Shown here piece after piece: positions 54,462 through 63,744 of a stretch of DNA of 64,000 nt. The first letter of the stretch is position 1; every line of letters begins with the position of its first letter. This DNA comes from an uncultured Lachnospiraceae bacterium (GTDB taxonomy: Bacteria > Bacillota > Clostridia > Lachnospirales > Lachnospiraceae). Made by a program: the position numbers and the translations under genes. The stretch lies in the NCBI GenBank assembly GCA_900315945.1, contig ONAZ01000006.1:46697-110696 (forward strand). The letters run 5' to 3'. The notes below the pieces were generated by a model. The model was not told where the DNA came from, made no database searches, and worked only from the letters and a program-made list of their open reading frames with translations.

Positions 54462-55469
54462 TTATCTAATCATTTCAGTAAGTCCGACTTTCTTCATTGC
54501 TTTTCTAAGTGTCTTATTGGCAAAGTACGCCGCTTTCTCATCATTCTCTTTTATACATTTTTCAATATAAGCTTTATCTTTGAGAAGGCGGTTGTATTCC
54601 TCCTGAATTGGTGCAAGTTCATTTGCCACAGCTTCTCCTACAGCAAGCTTAAAATCACCATATCCTTTACCTTCAAATTCTTTCTCAATGTCTTCTATTG
54701 ATTTCTTAGAAACGCAACGATAAATATCAATTAGATTACTAACTCCCGGTTTATTCTCTACATCATATCTTATAGTTGCATCTGAGTCTGTTACAGCTTT
54801 TTTGAATTTCCTAATAATTGTATCCTTATCATCAACTAAAAGAATTGTAGCGTTAACATTTTCATCTGATTTAGACATCTTCTTAGTAGGATCTTGAAGT
54901 GACATTATCTTAGCACCACTCTTACCAATATATCCTTCTGGAATCTTGAATACATTGCCATAGATATTATTAAATCTTTCTGCAATATCTCTAGTTAATT
55001 CTAGATGTTGCATCTGATCTTTACCAACTGGCACAACATCAGTCTGATATAGCAAGATATCTGCCGCCATTAGAACAGGATAAGTATATAATCCTGCGTT
55101 GATATTATCAGAATGCTTCTGGGATTTATCTTTGAACTGTGTCATTCTATTAAGCTCACCCATATAAGTAAAGCAATCAAGTATCCATGCAAGCTGGGCG
55201 TGTGCTGGCACATGAGATTGATAATATACACAATTCACTTCTGGATTAAGACCTGCCGCTACATATAAGGCATATAGTTTTCTGGCATTTTGTCTAAATT
55301 CAGTAGGATTTTGTCTAACTGTAAGAGAATGTAAATCCATTACCCCAAAAAAACAATCATATTCTTCATTTAAATTAACCCAGTTCTTTAATGCACCTAG
55401 ATAGTTGCCTAAAGTTAGAGCATTTGTTGCCTGCATTCCTGAATATAATATTTTCTTTTCTTCACTCAT
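54462..55469 (-). CDS. trpS: Tryptophanyl-tRNA synthetase
   Basis: Charges tRNA-Trp. 335 residues. The HIGH-like motif is TLGNYLGAL, and the signature KKMSKS is intact (DPTKKMSKSDENVN). PVGKDQMQHLELTRDIAERF is also diagnostic. The start is the ATG at 55469, with AAGGAAG 8 nt upstream; an earlier ATG reading begins before that site. No T-box leader is visible in the 48 bp upstream. Confidence 0.96.
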   Translation of the reverse strand: MSEEKKILYSGMQATNALTLGNYLGALKNWVNLNEEYDCFFGVMDLHSLTVRQNPTEFRQNARKLYALYVAAGLNPEVNCVYYQSHVPAHAQLAWILDCFTYMGELNRMTQFKDKSQKHSDNINAGLYTYPVLMAADILLYQTDVVPVGKDQMQHLELTRDIAERFNNIYGNVFKIPEGYIGKSGAKIMSLQDPTKKMSKSDENVNATILLVDDKDTIIRKFKKAVTDSDATIRYDVENKPGVSNLIDIYRCVSKKSIEDIEKEFEGKGYGDFKLAVGEAVANELAPIQEEYNRLLKDKAYIEKCIKENDEKAAYFANKTLRKAMKKVGLTEMIR

Positions 55470-55517
55470 TTTTCTATCTTCCTTAATCATTTAATATTAT
55501 TTGTTTTATCAATAATC

Positions 55518-56117
55518 TCAATCTATCTTATTCATTAATGATAAAATTTTATCTTTAATATACTTAACTCTTTTTACTTTCTTATCTGTATGAAGAATTC
55601 TTGTTCTAATAAGTTCATTAGTTGCCTCTTCCCCGTTATCAGCCAGGTATTTAAGTAACATAACAAGAAGCTTCTCTGTATCTTCGTGCATCATGTACCT
55701 GTTCTTACCCTTTTCATAATACAATAGTGCACTTTTATCTGTATATTCAACCTTCTGATAATTCTTACTGGCACTTACTCTGTCAACATACATTTCAACA
55801 ACATAGCGAACCGGCATCTTATTTCCTTCAATAGGATGACCTTCTTTCAAAGTATAATCAATCCAATACTCAAAGTGATGCTTATTTCTTCCCTTATGAT
55901 GAAGCCAGGCTGCTGAATAGCCCCTTTTCCTTCTTTCTGTATTATTAGGGCTCTCTGTACCTTTATAATAGATAGCACCTGGAATAAACTCTATGGGATT
56001 ATATTTAGACAAATCGTGTAGTAATCCCTGTTTATAAAGTCCAACTTCAAAACACCCTTTCATAACAAGATGTCTATGTCTTGTAATTGTCTTGTAGTGT
56101 CTTATTGGATGAAACAT
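55518..56117 (-). CDS. DUF5662 family protein
   Basis: 199 residues, a conserved family of Clostridia and other Firmicutes with no known function. The family-typical core is GLYKQGLLHDLSKYNPIEFI, then KRGYSAAWLHHKGRNKHHFE. The spaced histidines and aspartates (LLHDLSK, WLHHKGRNKHHFEYW) suggest a metal-binding, perhaps HD-like, hydrolase site. No membrane helix. It lies between the TraX-like gene and trpS with short gaps. Confidence 0.75.
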   Translation of the reverse strand: MFHPIRHYKTITRHRHLVMKGCFEVGLYKQGLLHDLSKYNPIEFIPGAIYYKGTESPNNTERRKRGYSAAWLHHKGRNKHHFEYWIDYTLKEGHPIEGNKMPVRYVVEMYVDRVSASKNYQKVEYTDKSALLYYEKGKNRYMMHEDTEKLLVMLLKYLADNGEEATNELIRTRILHTDKKVKRVKYIKDKILSLMNKID

Positions 56118-56131
56118 ATTCTCTCCTTTCT

Positions 56132-56821
56132 CTATGCAATTACATAATCCCTAATAATAATTATTACAACAAACTGCAAGGGATAGATAATATAGAATAA
56201 CCATTTTAACTTCTTGCTACTAACCCCCTGCTCTCCGTTATATAAATAAATTAACGGAAGGGATAATAACACAAATAAAGCATTTACCATACCATATGCA
56301 ATTAAATATATTATAAATGCAGCAAATGAAAATAGTGGGAAATATTCTCTAATATAATACATTATCACAATAAACAATACCCCAACATATTTATAGCTAA
56401 ATCCTGCAAAATACGCAATAACACAAGCCACTATAACAATGGCTATCTGGCAATATATGGTAATGTCTTTATCTTTGATAACATATTCTTTATCAATAAG
56501 GTATAAAACCAGAAGCCCTAATAATAATACAAAGAAAATATTTTGACTATATGGATATATTATTCGATTAAAAAGGCAATAATCATATGGTATCTCAGAT
56601 ATAATTGCGAAGATTCCAAGTCGCAGAAAATATTTCCAGATATTAGACGTGTGCCTATAGCCCTCACAAATTAGAAATGCAAACAACGGAAAACTAATTC
56701 TTCCAATCCATCTAATAATAGAATACTCTGGGAAGAAAACAAGTCCTACATGATCAATAAGCATTGTTATTACAGCAATCCATTTTAATACAGAAGCATT
56801 TATTATTCTGTTATTACTCAT
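56132..56821 (-). CDS. TraX-like integral membrane protein
   Basis: 229 residues with about eight membrane helices. The N-terminus reads LKWIAVITMLIDHVGLVFFP, then IGRISFPLFAFLICEGYRHT, the signature of the TraX family (pfam TraX). In conjugative plasmids the founding member acetylates pilin, but chromosomal copies in Firmicutes are widespread and have no assigned substrate; an acyl transfer to a surface glycan or peptide is possible. Its ATG overlaps the stop of the upstream GH13 gene (ATGA). Confidence 0.75.
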   Translation of the reverse strand: MSNNRIINASVLKWIAVITMLIDHVGLVFFPEYSIIRWIGRISFPLFAFLICEGYRHTSNIWKYFLRLGIFAIISEIPYDYCLFNRIIYPYSQNIFFVLLLGLLVLYLIDKEYVIKDKDITIYCQIAIVIVACVIAYFAGFSYKYVGVLFIVIMYYIREYFPLFSFAAFIIYLIAYGMVNALFVLLSLPLIYLYNGEQGVSSKKLKWLFYIIYPLQFVVIIIIRDYVIA

Positions 56822-58701
56822 TTTCTGCCTCTACGCTTCTTTTTATCTAGAATCTCTATACTATCATTAGTAATCTTGGTTTCTTTCCCCACAAGTATTG
56901 TTATTGAACCGCCGGGAACCTTAATATAATGCTGTGATTTGATATATTTTAATTCTCCAAAATTATCAAAAGAATTACATGCCACATACCACTTCTTATT
57001 ACCACTCATCCTTGGAAGGGCAAACTTCTCTTCATCATAATGGAAATTATAACATATAAGAATATCATCCTTATTATCCGAACATGAGTATTCACCAGCA
57101 TAAAGAACACCAAGGGCCTTCTTCTCATCACCTATACCCATCATCCAAGGTTCTCTGCCATGATAAGACAAGTCAGGTATTCCTGTGTGATGATAATCAT
57201 TCATATGCATAGGATCTTCTAATCTAATAATTGGATTGTCTTTTCTAAACCTAATCATAGTTTTAGTAAATTCCCTTATTTCAGTAGCGAATTTATTCTT
57301 AGGAAAGTCGACCCAGCCTATTTCATTATCTTGGCAATACACATTGTTGTTACCGCCTTGAGAATTACCTACTTCGTCTCCAGCAAGAATAAGTGGTATT
57401 GCCTGTCCAAGCATAACCGCACAAATTGCAGTCTTTATGTTATTAAGTCTAATCTGATTAATTGCTTTATTGCTAGTCTTACCTTCAATACCATAATTAT
57501 TACTACAGTTGTAATTATTACCGTCTCTATTCTGTTCCCCATTATCTTCATTATGCTTCTCACCATAAGAAAATGAATCAAACAGAGTAAATCCATAACT
57601 ATTAGCAGCATAATTTACAAAACCATACTTCTCATTCTGTCTCTTAGAATTATTGGCCAGTTCAGATATATAGCCATCAAAATGATTCTGCAATTGACGA
57701 AGAGCATAGAGGAATTCATCATTACATACAAATAAATGTTTATTGTCTTTCTCACTATCTAGTACTTCAAATGGATACTCATGGTAGAATAATTTGGTAT
57801 CAGCAAGATATGGACTTTTAACCATCCTCTTAATTGGCAAATCATTTCCAAGTATATGAAGACCATCCACATTATACACTTTTGCCCAATATATAAGAGA
57901 ATTAATCATTACTTCTTCGCATATGTATTTGTTAAATGCGATTTCCATAATAACCTCAAGACCTCTAGCGTGAATCTCGTCAATCATCTGCTTCATATTA
58001 TATGAGGCATTGTCGCCTCCAAAATAAGATGCTTTTGGCGCAAAATAATGACCTTTCTCATATCCCCAGTAATTAACTTTACCAGTATCTGTTATAACAG
58101 TTTCTGCTTGAAAATGTTCATTAAGAACAGTACTTTCAACAATTCCCATTTCCTCAAATTCATATAAGGGCTGAAATTCAATTGAAGTAACTCCCAAATC
58201 TTCAATTTCATCAAGACACTTTAAGAAGCCCTTATAATTACCTTTATCCCACCTGTTAAGTCCATGCTTCATTGTATAGCCTCTCATATGAAGCTTATAC
58301 ATAATCATATCCTTAGGCGAGATATTCGGTTTCTTATTCTTAAATGTATAGTTATCACAAGAAATAGCAGAATAAACCTTGTAATCACAGTCTTTTCTAC
58401 TCTTATCGTTCCATACTTCTCTTCCTACTACCCTTGTAGAGTATTCATCCATAGTTTCCTTGCCATCTCTATATATAAGATAGCAAATATCATTAGGATT
58501 AAATCCGTGCACACTAATAGAACATACAAGTCCCATCTTATATTCAGAAGTCACTTCTATCTTCGATATCAACTTGTACGTCTTAATATCATATATATTA
58601 ATATATGACTCTTTTTTTGTTTTTGTCTGGTAGGTAAATGTGATCCAGTCTTTGTGCACCCTTCCACCGAATTCACAAAAATTACCCTGCTGTAATCTCA
58701 T
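56818..58701 (-). CDS. GlgX-like glycoside hydrolase family 13 protein, probably catalytically inactive
   Basis: 627 residues with the debranching-enzyme layout: an N-terminal beta domain (1-125), a TIM barrel (130-500) and a C-terminal domain. Residues 374-465 are clearly GlgX-like (DSFSYGEKHNEDNGEQNRDG, LAGDEVGNSQGG, CQDNEIGWVDF). The catalytic regions have changed. Region I reads VIMEIAFNKY (normally D..NH). Region II reads VDGLHILGN (normally GFRFD), so the nucleophile Asp and Arg are missing. Region IV reads AANSYGF (normally AHDGF). An acid/base Glu may remain in FYHEYP. It could be a glycan-binding or regulatory pseudoenzyme. The flanks show no frameshift. Confidence 0.88.
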   Translation of the reverse strand: MRLQQGNFCEFGGRVHKDWITFTYQTKTKKESYINIYDIKTYKLISKIEVTSEYKMGLVCSISVHGFNPNDICYLIYRDGKETMDEYSTRVVGREVWNDKSRKDCDYKVYSAISCDNYTFKNKKPNISPKDMIMYKLHMRGYTMKHGLNRWDKGNYKGFLKCLDEIEDLGVTSIEFQPLYEFEEMGIVESTVLNEHFQAETVITDTGKVNYWGYEKGHYFAPKASYFGGDNASYNMKQMIDEIHARGLEVIMEIAFNKYICEEVMINSLIYWAKVYNVDGLHILGNDLPIKRMVKSPYLADTKLFYHEYPFEVLDSEKDNKHLFVCNDEFLYALRQLQNHFDGYISELANNSKRQNEKYGFVNYAANSYGFTLFDSFSYGEKHNEDNGEQNRDGNNYNCSNNYGIEGKTSNKAINQIRLNNIKTAICAVMLGQAIPLILAGDEVGNSQGGNNNVYCQDNEIGWVDFPKNKFATEIREFTKTMIRFRKDNPIIRLEDPMHMNDYHHTGIPDLSYHGREPWMMGIGDEKKALGVLYAGEYSCSDNKDDILICYNFHYDEEKFALPRMSGNKKWYVACNSFDNFGELKYIKSQHYIKVPGGSITILVGKETKITNDSIEILDKKKRRGRK

Positions 58702-58721
58702 ATCTAGTTCCGCCTCATTTC

Positions 58722-58758
58722 GTCGTCAGGACTCCGTCGCTTCGCGACACCTCACGAC
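58722..58758 (-). promoter_or_regulatory. GC-rich hairpin at the 5' end of the GH13 mRNA
   Basis: GTCGT, AGG and GTCGC on one side pair with ACGAC, CCT and GCGAC on the other around a TTC/GAA loop. In this AT-rich genome the segment stands out by its GC content. With the extended -10 at 58761-58769, transcription would start at about the base of this hairpin, so it may protect the 5' end. It also looks like a REP-type palindrome. Confidence 0.5.
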
Positions 58759-58760
58759 AT

Positions 58761-58769
58761 ATTATACCA
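58761..58769 (-). promoter_or_regulatory. Extended -10 promoter for the GH13 gene
   Basis: TGG-TATAAT on the minus strand is a TGn-extended -10. No good -35 hexamer is found 17 bp upstream. It lies 60 bp before the GH13 start codon. Confidence 0.5.
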
Positions 58770-58775
58770 CATCTA

Positions 58776-58804
58776 TTGCTTTTTACTCCATATTAAATTA
58801 TAAT
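58776..58804 (+). promoter_or_regulatory. Sigma-A promoter for the DUF1292 gene
   Basis: TTGCTT, a 17-bp spacer and a perfect TATAAT on the plus strand, ending 43 bp before the DUF1292 start codon. Confidence 0.7.
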
Positions 58805-58847
58805 CTTACAAGACTATTAAAAACCGCGAAAAATTAGGAGAAAACCC

Positions 58848-59135
58848 ATGAAAAGCAACAACATTCCAGAGACCGACGATGATGTTATGGTAACAATTGA
58901 ACTTGATGGTGAAGATTTAGACTGCGAAATCCTAACAATATTCGATATAGACAACCAGGATTACATTGTTCTTATGCCAGTAGATGAAAATGGCGAACCT
59001 CTTGATGATACACTTGTGTACATATATAGATACTATGAAAACAACGGTGATTATGCCATTGACAATATACAATCTGACGAAGAATATGAACGTGTTAATA
59101 AGAGATTTAATGAATTATTAGAGGAAGTTGAGTAA
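58848..59135 (+). CDS. DUF1292 family protein (YrzB-like)
   Basis: 95 residues, strongly acidic. The family pattern is VTIELDGEDLDCEILTIFDI, then YIVLMPVDENG and YIYRY. DUF1292 proteins are common single-domain proteins of Firmicutes with unknown function. It has a ribosome binding site (AGGAG) and its own promoter, and it ends 2 bp before the stop codon of the helicase gene on the other strand. Confidence 0.88.
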   Translation: MKSNNIPETDDDVMVTIELDGEDLDCEILTIFDIDNQDYIVLMPVDENGEPLDDTLVYIYRYYENNGDYAIDNIQSDEEYERVNKRFNELLEEVE

Positions 59136-59137
59136 TA

Positions 59138-60940
59138 CTACTTACCCATTTCCTCTATAAACCTTGATGGAAAGAGCCTCTCATTATTCCTACTTTGAAT
59201 ATGGCAAATTGTAAGGTTTTCCTTAGCACGAGTAAGTGCCACATAGAACATTCTTCTCTCTTCTTCTAAATCCTTTTGTGTTTGCGCTTTCTTAGACGGA
59301 GTAATTCCCTCATTTACGTCTAAAATGAACACATTATCAAATTCTAATCCCTTTGACGCATGAAATGTATATAAAAACACTCTAGATTTTGATTCATCTT
59401 CAGTTTCTTGCTGAAACTTTATTCTATTATTACATTCCTCTAAAAAAGACTTTATATTATTAAATCCCTTGCATAAATTTAGAATTGAATCTAACACCTT
59501 CATATAATCATCATATTGTTTTTTGCTATTGGATGTTTCTGCAATGTAATTATCATATCCTATCTTTTTTCTAATATATAGAATAGCTGAACAAGGTCTA
59601 AGAGTTTTAATTCTCTCAATGTCACTCCTCATTTCCCTAATTCTTCTTTGCATATATGGCTTGTCCTTGTAAAAAGCGATAATATCTTCAAAAGAAACTT
59701 CATCTTTATTAATTGCCATTCTGTTAATATATCTATTAGGTTTATTATATATTCTAAGAAAATCTGTTCTTTTACCATTCCCTAAAGAAATATTAATAAA
59801 ACTAATTATATCCTTAAATATAAAATGATTATATATATTAGAAACCTTATCTTTAATAAAAAAAGGAACTCCTTTACTAGATAAAGCATTTACCATATTA
59901 ATATTCTGATTCTTATTTCTAAAAAGAATACCTATACTAGAGTTATTATTACTATTTAGAATTGATTGTATCTCTCTGGCTATCCACTCTGATTCAAGGA
60001 TACTATCTTTAAATCCAATAACTTTTATATTGCCTTTCTTTTTGCTATTGGCCTCAAGATTTTTCGAAAACCTCATCTCATTACTATTTATCAAAAAGGA
60101 AGAAGCATCAACAATTGCTTTATTCGATCTATAATTCTTGCTTAGAATAATCTTTCTACATTCAGGATAAACTATAGGAAATCTCTGCATTATTTCTGGA
60201 TTAGCACCTCGAAAACCGTAGATTGACTGATCATCATCTCCAACAGCAAATATATTCTTTGTCTTTGCAAGCATTTTAATAATTTCAAATTGAATATCAT
60301 TCATATCCTGCATTTCATCAATTAGGAGGAACTCAAATCTCTTCTGCCATTTTTGCAAAATTAATGGATTCTCTTTAAAAAGATTAAAAGTAAGATAAAG
60401 CATATCATCAAAATCAATCTTGCCAAATTCAGCTTTCATTTCTTTATAGGTTTTATATATCTTTCTAAAAATCAGATTATCAAATCCCTCTGATTCATAT
60501 TCTTCAACAGTGACAAGGGTGTTATTCAAATAACTAAACTCTTTATATAAACCTTCTATTAATTGTTCGTCAAATTCTATATTCTGGGATTTAATAACTT
60601 CTTTAATAAAGTTAATGAGACTTTTTCCTTGTAAGATAGAATCGGAATCAAGATGAGTTTCTTGTTTTAGAATTCTATAGAAAACAGAATGAAAGGTGCC
60701 AAAATTAACGAGGCCTGCTTTAGTACTGTTACAGGTATTTATAAAACGACTTTTCATTTCAAGAGCCGCATCTTTTGTAAATGTAATAACAAGAATAGAC
60801 TCAGGATCAACATTATACACTTCAATAAGTGTCTTAATCCTATTAACTAATACTGTAGTCTTACCACTACCAGGACCCGCAAGTGTAATACATGGGCCCT
60901 TATAAAAATTTACAGCTTCTAATTGATTATTATCAAGCAT
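59138..60940 (-). CDS. Compact UvrD/PcrA-like superfamily 1 DNA helicase
   Basis: 600 residues, against about 720-750 for PcrA. Motif Q/I is LDNNQLEAVNFYKGPCITLA with GPGSGKTT. Motif II is LLIDEMQDMN; motif III GDDDQSIYGFRGANP; motif IV YRS; motif V TFHASKGLEFDNVFI; motif VI FYVALTRAKENLTI. All motor motifs are present. What is missing is the C-terminal tail that binds RNA polymerase or DNA in PcrA, and the accessory domains are short. It may serve repair or plasmid-type replication, but not as the typical PcrA. The start is the ATG at 60940, with AAGGAG 4 nt upstream. Confidence 0.88.
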   Translation of the reverse strand: MLDNNQLEAVNFYKGPCITLAGPGSGKTTVLVNRIKTLIEVYNVDPESILVITFTKDAALEMKSRFINTCNSTKAGLVNFGTFHSVFYRILKQETHLDSDSILQGKSLINFIKEVIKSQNIEFDEQLIEGLYKEFSYLNNTLVTVEEYESEGFDNLIFRKIYKTYKEMKAEFGKIDFDDMLYLTFNLFKENPLILQKWQKRFEFLLIDEMQDMNDIQFEIIKMLAKTKNIFAVGDDDQSIYGFRGANPEIMQRFPIVYPECRKIILSKNYRSNKAIVDASSFLINSNEMRFSKNLEANSKKKGNIKVIGFKDSILESEWIAREIQSILNSNNNSSIGILFRNKNQNINMVNALSSKGVPFFIKDKVSNIYNHFIFKDIISFINISLGNGKRTDFLRIYNKPNRYINRMAINKDEVSFEDIIAFYKDKPYMQRRIREMRSDIERIKTLRPCSAILYIRKKIGYDNYIAETSNSKKQYDDYMKVLDSILNLCKGFNNIKSFLEECNNRIKFQQETEDESKSRVFLYTFHASKGLEFDNVFILDVNEGITPSKKAQTQKDLEEERRMFYVALTRAKENLTICHIQSRNNERLFPSRFIEEMGK

Positions 60941-60999
60941 AATTCTCCTTCTTGCTTGACATATAATAATCAATAATTCATTTCCCTCTAAGTGAAGAT

Positions 61000-61028
61000 A
61001 ATATAACATAACTAAGCATTAACTGCAA
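61000..61028 (-). promoter_or_regulatory. Sigma-A promoter for the UvrD-like gene
   Basis: TTGCAG, a 17-bp spacer and TATATT on the minus strand, just downstream of the gltX terminator and 60 bp before the helicase start codon. Confidence 0.6.
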
Positions 61029-61061
61029 TAAAAAACCTGCTATCTTACAGATAGCAGGTTT
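61028..61061 (-). terminator. Rho-independent terminator after gltX
   Basis: AAACCTGCTATCT pairs with AGATAGCAGGTTT (13 bp, 3-nt loop) and is followed by T-rich sequence on the minus strand. It begins 14 bp after the gltX stop codon. Confidence 0.93.
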
Positions 61062-61074
61062 AATTACTAAAAAG

Positions 61075-62532
61075 TTAGATTTCACTTTCAAGCTTCTTAA
61101 TTGCATCATTTATTCTTGATATAGATTCTTCTTTGCCAAGAAGTTCCATAAGTTCTGTTGCACCGCCTGGAGTCATCTGTTTTCCTGAAAGTGCTGTTCT
61201 AATTGGCCAAAGTACATAGCCATTCTTATATTCATGTTCCTTTGCAAAGGAAACTAACATTTCATATAAAGAATCATTTGTATAATCACTATGTACTTCT
61301 AGTACAGGCAATAATTCCTTAAGGACTGATAGTGAACTTTCCGGTGTAGTCTTCATCTTCTTATGACGATACATCTCTATATCATATTCCGGTACAGCAT
61401 CGAAGAAATCAATATGACCAGGAATATCTGGAAATACTTCTATTCTAGTCTTAACCATATTGGCAATCTTAACTTTGTCAATCGGTCTTGTAATAGTCTT
61501 ATCAATAAAAGGCTCTGCAATCTTATAGAACTCATCAAAATCCATAGCCTTAATATATTCACTATTCATCCAGCGAAGTTTTGTAATATCAAATACAGCT
61601 GGTGACTTAGACATATGATGATAATCGAATACTTTGATTAATTCTTCAAGAGAGAAAATCTCCTGATTATCCTCAGGACTCCATCCAAGGAGTGCAACGA
61701 AATTAACTATTGCTTCTGTAAGAAATCCCTGCTCTACCAAATCTTCATAAGAAGAATGACCACTTCTCTTAGAAAGCTTCTCATGATTCTCATTAGTAAT
61801 AAGTGGACAGTGTACATATACTGGGACATCCCATCCAAAAGCCTCATATAGTCTGTTGTATTTTGGAGATGATGACAGGTACTCATTACCACGAACCACA
61901 TGGGTAATTCCCATTAGATGATCATCAACAACATTTGCAAAATTATATGTTGGATAACCATCAGACTTAATAAGAATCATATCATCAAGTTCTGCATTAT
62001 CTACAGTAATCTCACCATATATCTCATCATCAAATGTTGTTGTGCCAGTACGCGGATTATTCTGTCTTATTACATAAGGAATACCAGCATCAAGATTTGC
62101 CTGTACTTCTTCTTTAGATAATCCCAGGCAATGCTTATCATATATTGATATTTCTTTGCCATCAAGATTCTGCTTAATAGACTCTAATCTCTCAGGAGTA
62201 CAGAAACAATAATATGCTTCACCTTTCTCTATTAATTTCTTGGCATATTCTAGATAGATACCCTGCTCTTGTCTCTTAGACTGAACATAAGGTCCTACTC
62301 CACCATCTTTATCTGGACCTTCATCATGAAGTAAGCCCGTTGCCTTAAGTGTTCTATAGATAATATCTACAGCACCTTCCATATAACGCTCTTGATCTGT
62401 ATCTTCAATACGAAGTACGAAATCCCCTCCTTCATGCTTAGCTATTAAGTAAGCATATAGGGCTGTACGTAGATTTCCAACATGCATTCTTCCTGTTGGA
62501 CTTGGTGCAAATCTTGTTCTTATTTTGTTCAT
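61075..62532 (-). CDS. gltX: Glutamyl-tRNA synthetase
   Basis: Charges tRNA-Glu (and possibly tRNA-Gln where GatCAB is used). 485 residues. The class I signature is [20 protein letters not shown]; the KMSKS-like loop is [29 protein letters not shown] is also diagnostic. The C-terminal anticodon-binding domain is complete. It is followed by a strong terminator. The gene upstream (the RTX repeat protein) ends only 48 bp before its start. Confidence 0.96.
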   Translation of the reverse strand: MNKIRTRFAPSPTGRMHVGNLRTALYAYLIAKHEGGDFVLRIEDTDQERYMEGAVDIIYRTLKATGLLHDEGPDKDGGVGPYVQSKRQEQGIYLEYAKKLIEKGEAYYCFCTPERLESIKQNLDGKEISIYDKHCLGLSKEEVQANLDAGIPYVIRQNNPRTGTTTFDDEIYGEITVDNAELDDMILIKSDGYPTYNFANVVDDHLMGITHVVRGNEYLSSSPKYNRLYEAFGWDVPVYVHCPLITNENHEKLSKRSGHSSYEDLVEQGFLTEAIVNFVALLGWSPEDNQEIFSLEELIKVFDYHHMSKSPAVFDITKLRWMNSEYIKAMDFDEFYKIAEPFIDKTITRPIDKVKIANMVKTRIEVFPDIPGHIDFFDAVPEYDIEMYRHKKMKTTPESSLSVLKELLPVLEVHSDYTNDSLYEMLVSFAKEHEYKNGYVLWPIRTALSGKQMTPGGATELMELLGKEESISRINDAIKKLESEI

Positions 62533-62580
62533 ATTGTACCTCTCTTCATATTTGTTTTGTAAAAATGATATATAAAAATA

Positions 62581-63744
62581 TTATACATCATTCAATGCAT
62601 TAGTATTTGACCAAAATTGTAATACATTATAGTTTTGACTATTACTTGAAAAATCAATTGCATCACTAACATTTGTTTGTTCATTAATAGATGCCATATA
62701 ATCAACAAGCAAAGAAACATTGTGATTATCAATGCTATAACCATCATATGCTGAAATATTTTCAATTTGATAATCTGAATTAGAATACCAACTTTTAATA
62801 GTTATGCTTCCATCACCACTATAAACAACAAGATTATTACCTTGTTTTTCGAAAGTTATCTTCTCAGCATTATCATTAACTTTTAGCAAATCATTTCCTG
62901 AAGAGTCATAAATAACATCATTCCCATCACCTTGGTTATAGATATAGATGTCGCTTCCGTTTCCACCTTCCAAGTAATCATTTCCTGTTCCACCTACTAA
63001 GACATCATCACCGGAGCCACCGTACAATTTATCATCTCCGTCTTCTCCATAGAGTACATCGTTTCCTAAATCAGCTGAGATATAATCGTTACCTGCTCCT
63101 GCCTTAAACACCTCATTATCATCATAATTAAATCGTGCTGATTTTCCGGTTAACGAATCATTCTCAGCTGTTCCATTATAAAACTTATTCTCACTTTTAA
63201 TGTCTTCATAAGTTTTTATAGTTCCATCTGAAAATTCAAGACTTCCAACCCAACATCTTCCATCACTATAGCTTGAATAATAAGCATCTTTTAAGATAAT
63301 CTTATCATCTTTATTTTGAGCAAATGTTATTTCCAGATTATCTCCATTTCTTTTAAATCTTAAATCTTCCCACTTTATTCCTTCTCCAAAAACTATCTTA
63401 TCATTCTTCCAATTTGAAGAATCATTATTGTTTACTGTATCTACTCCGTCTCCCAAATGATAAATATATGAATCGTTTCCACTTCCTCCTTCAAGATAGT
63501 CTTCACCTGTTCCTCCTACCAGAACATCATCTCCATTTCCACCGTATAGCTTATCATCTCCGTCTTCTCCATAGAGTACATCGTTTCCTGAATCAGCTGA
63601 GATATAATCGTTACCTGCTCCGGCATTAAAGATTTCGTCACTGTTATAATTAAATCTTTCACTCTTTCCATAAAGCGAGTCATCTCCATCAGTACCTTTG
63701 TAGTTTATGATAGTTTTTCCGCTTATCATCTTTATTTTGAGCAA
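62581..63744 (-). CDS. RTX-type calcium-binding repeat protein, C-terminal fragment after a frameshift
   Basis: 387 readable residues made of calcium-binding nonapeptides of the G-G-x-G-x-D-x-L type ([20 protein letters not shown], then [20 protein letters not shown]). They alternate with HCBP-related linker domains ([13 protein letters not shown], then [11 protein letters not shown]). The C-terminus ends [10 protein letters not shown]. Such repeats form parallel beta-rolls in secreted proteins, often exported by type I systems. The first residues here, up to about base 63720, are read in the frame opposite to the upstream part. The ATG at 63744 has no ribosome binding site, so this is the tail of a larger gene, not an independent one. 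Confidence 0.85.
   Translation of the reverse strand: MLKIKMISGKTIINYKGTDGDDSLYGKSERFNYNSDEIFNAGAGNDYISADSGNDVLYGEDGDDKLYGGNGDDVLVGGTGEDYLEGGSGNDSYIYHLGDGVDTVNNNDSSNWKNDKIVFGEGIKWEDLRFKRNGDNLEITFAQNKDDKIILKDAYYSSYSDGRCWVGSLEFSDGTIKTYEDIKSENKFYNGTAENDSLTGKSARFNYDDNEVFKAGAGNDYISADLGNDVLYGEDGDDKLYGGSGDDVLVGGTGNDYLEGGNGSDIYIYNQGDGNDVIYDSSGNDLLKVNDNAEKITFEKQGNNLVVYSGDGSITIKSWYSNSDYQIENISAYDGYSIDNHNVSLLVDYMASINEQTNVSDAIDFSSNSQNYNVLQFWSNTNALNDV

Noticed and set aside
54462..55517. T-box leader for trpS
   Set aside because: The gap upstream is only 48 bp and has no T-box sequence or specifier stem.
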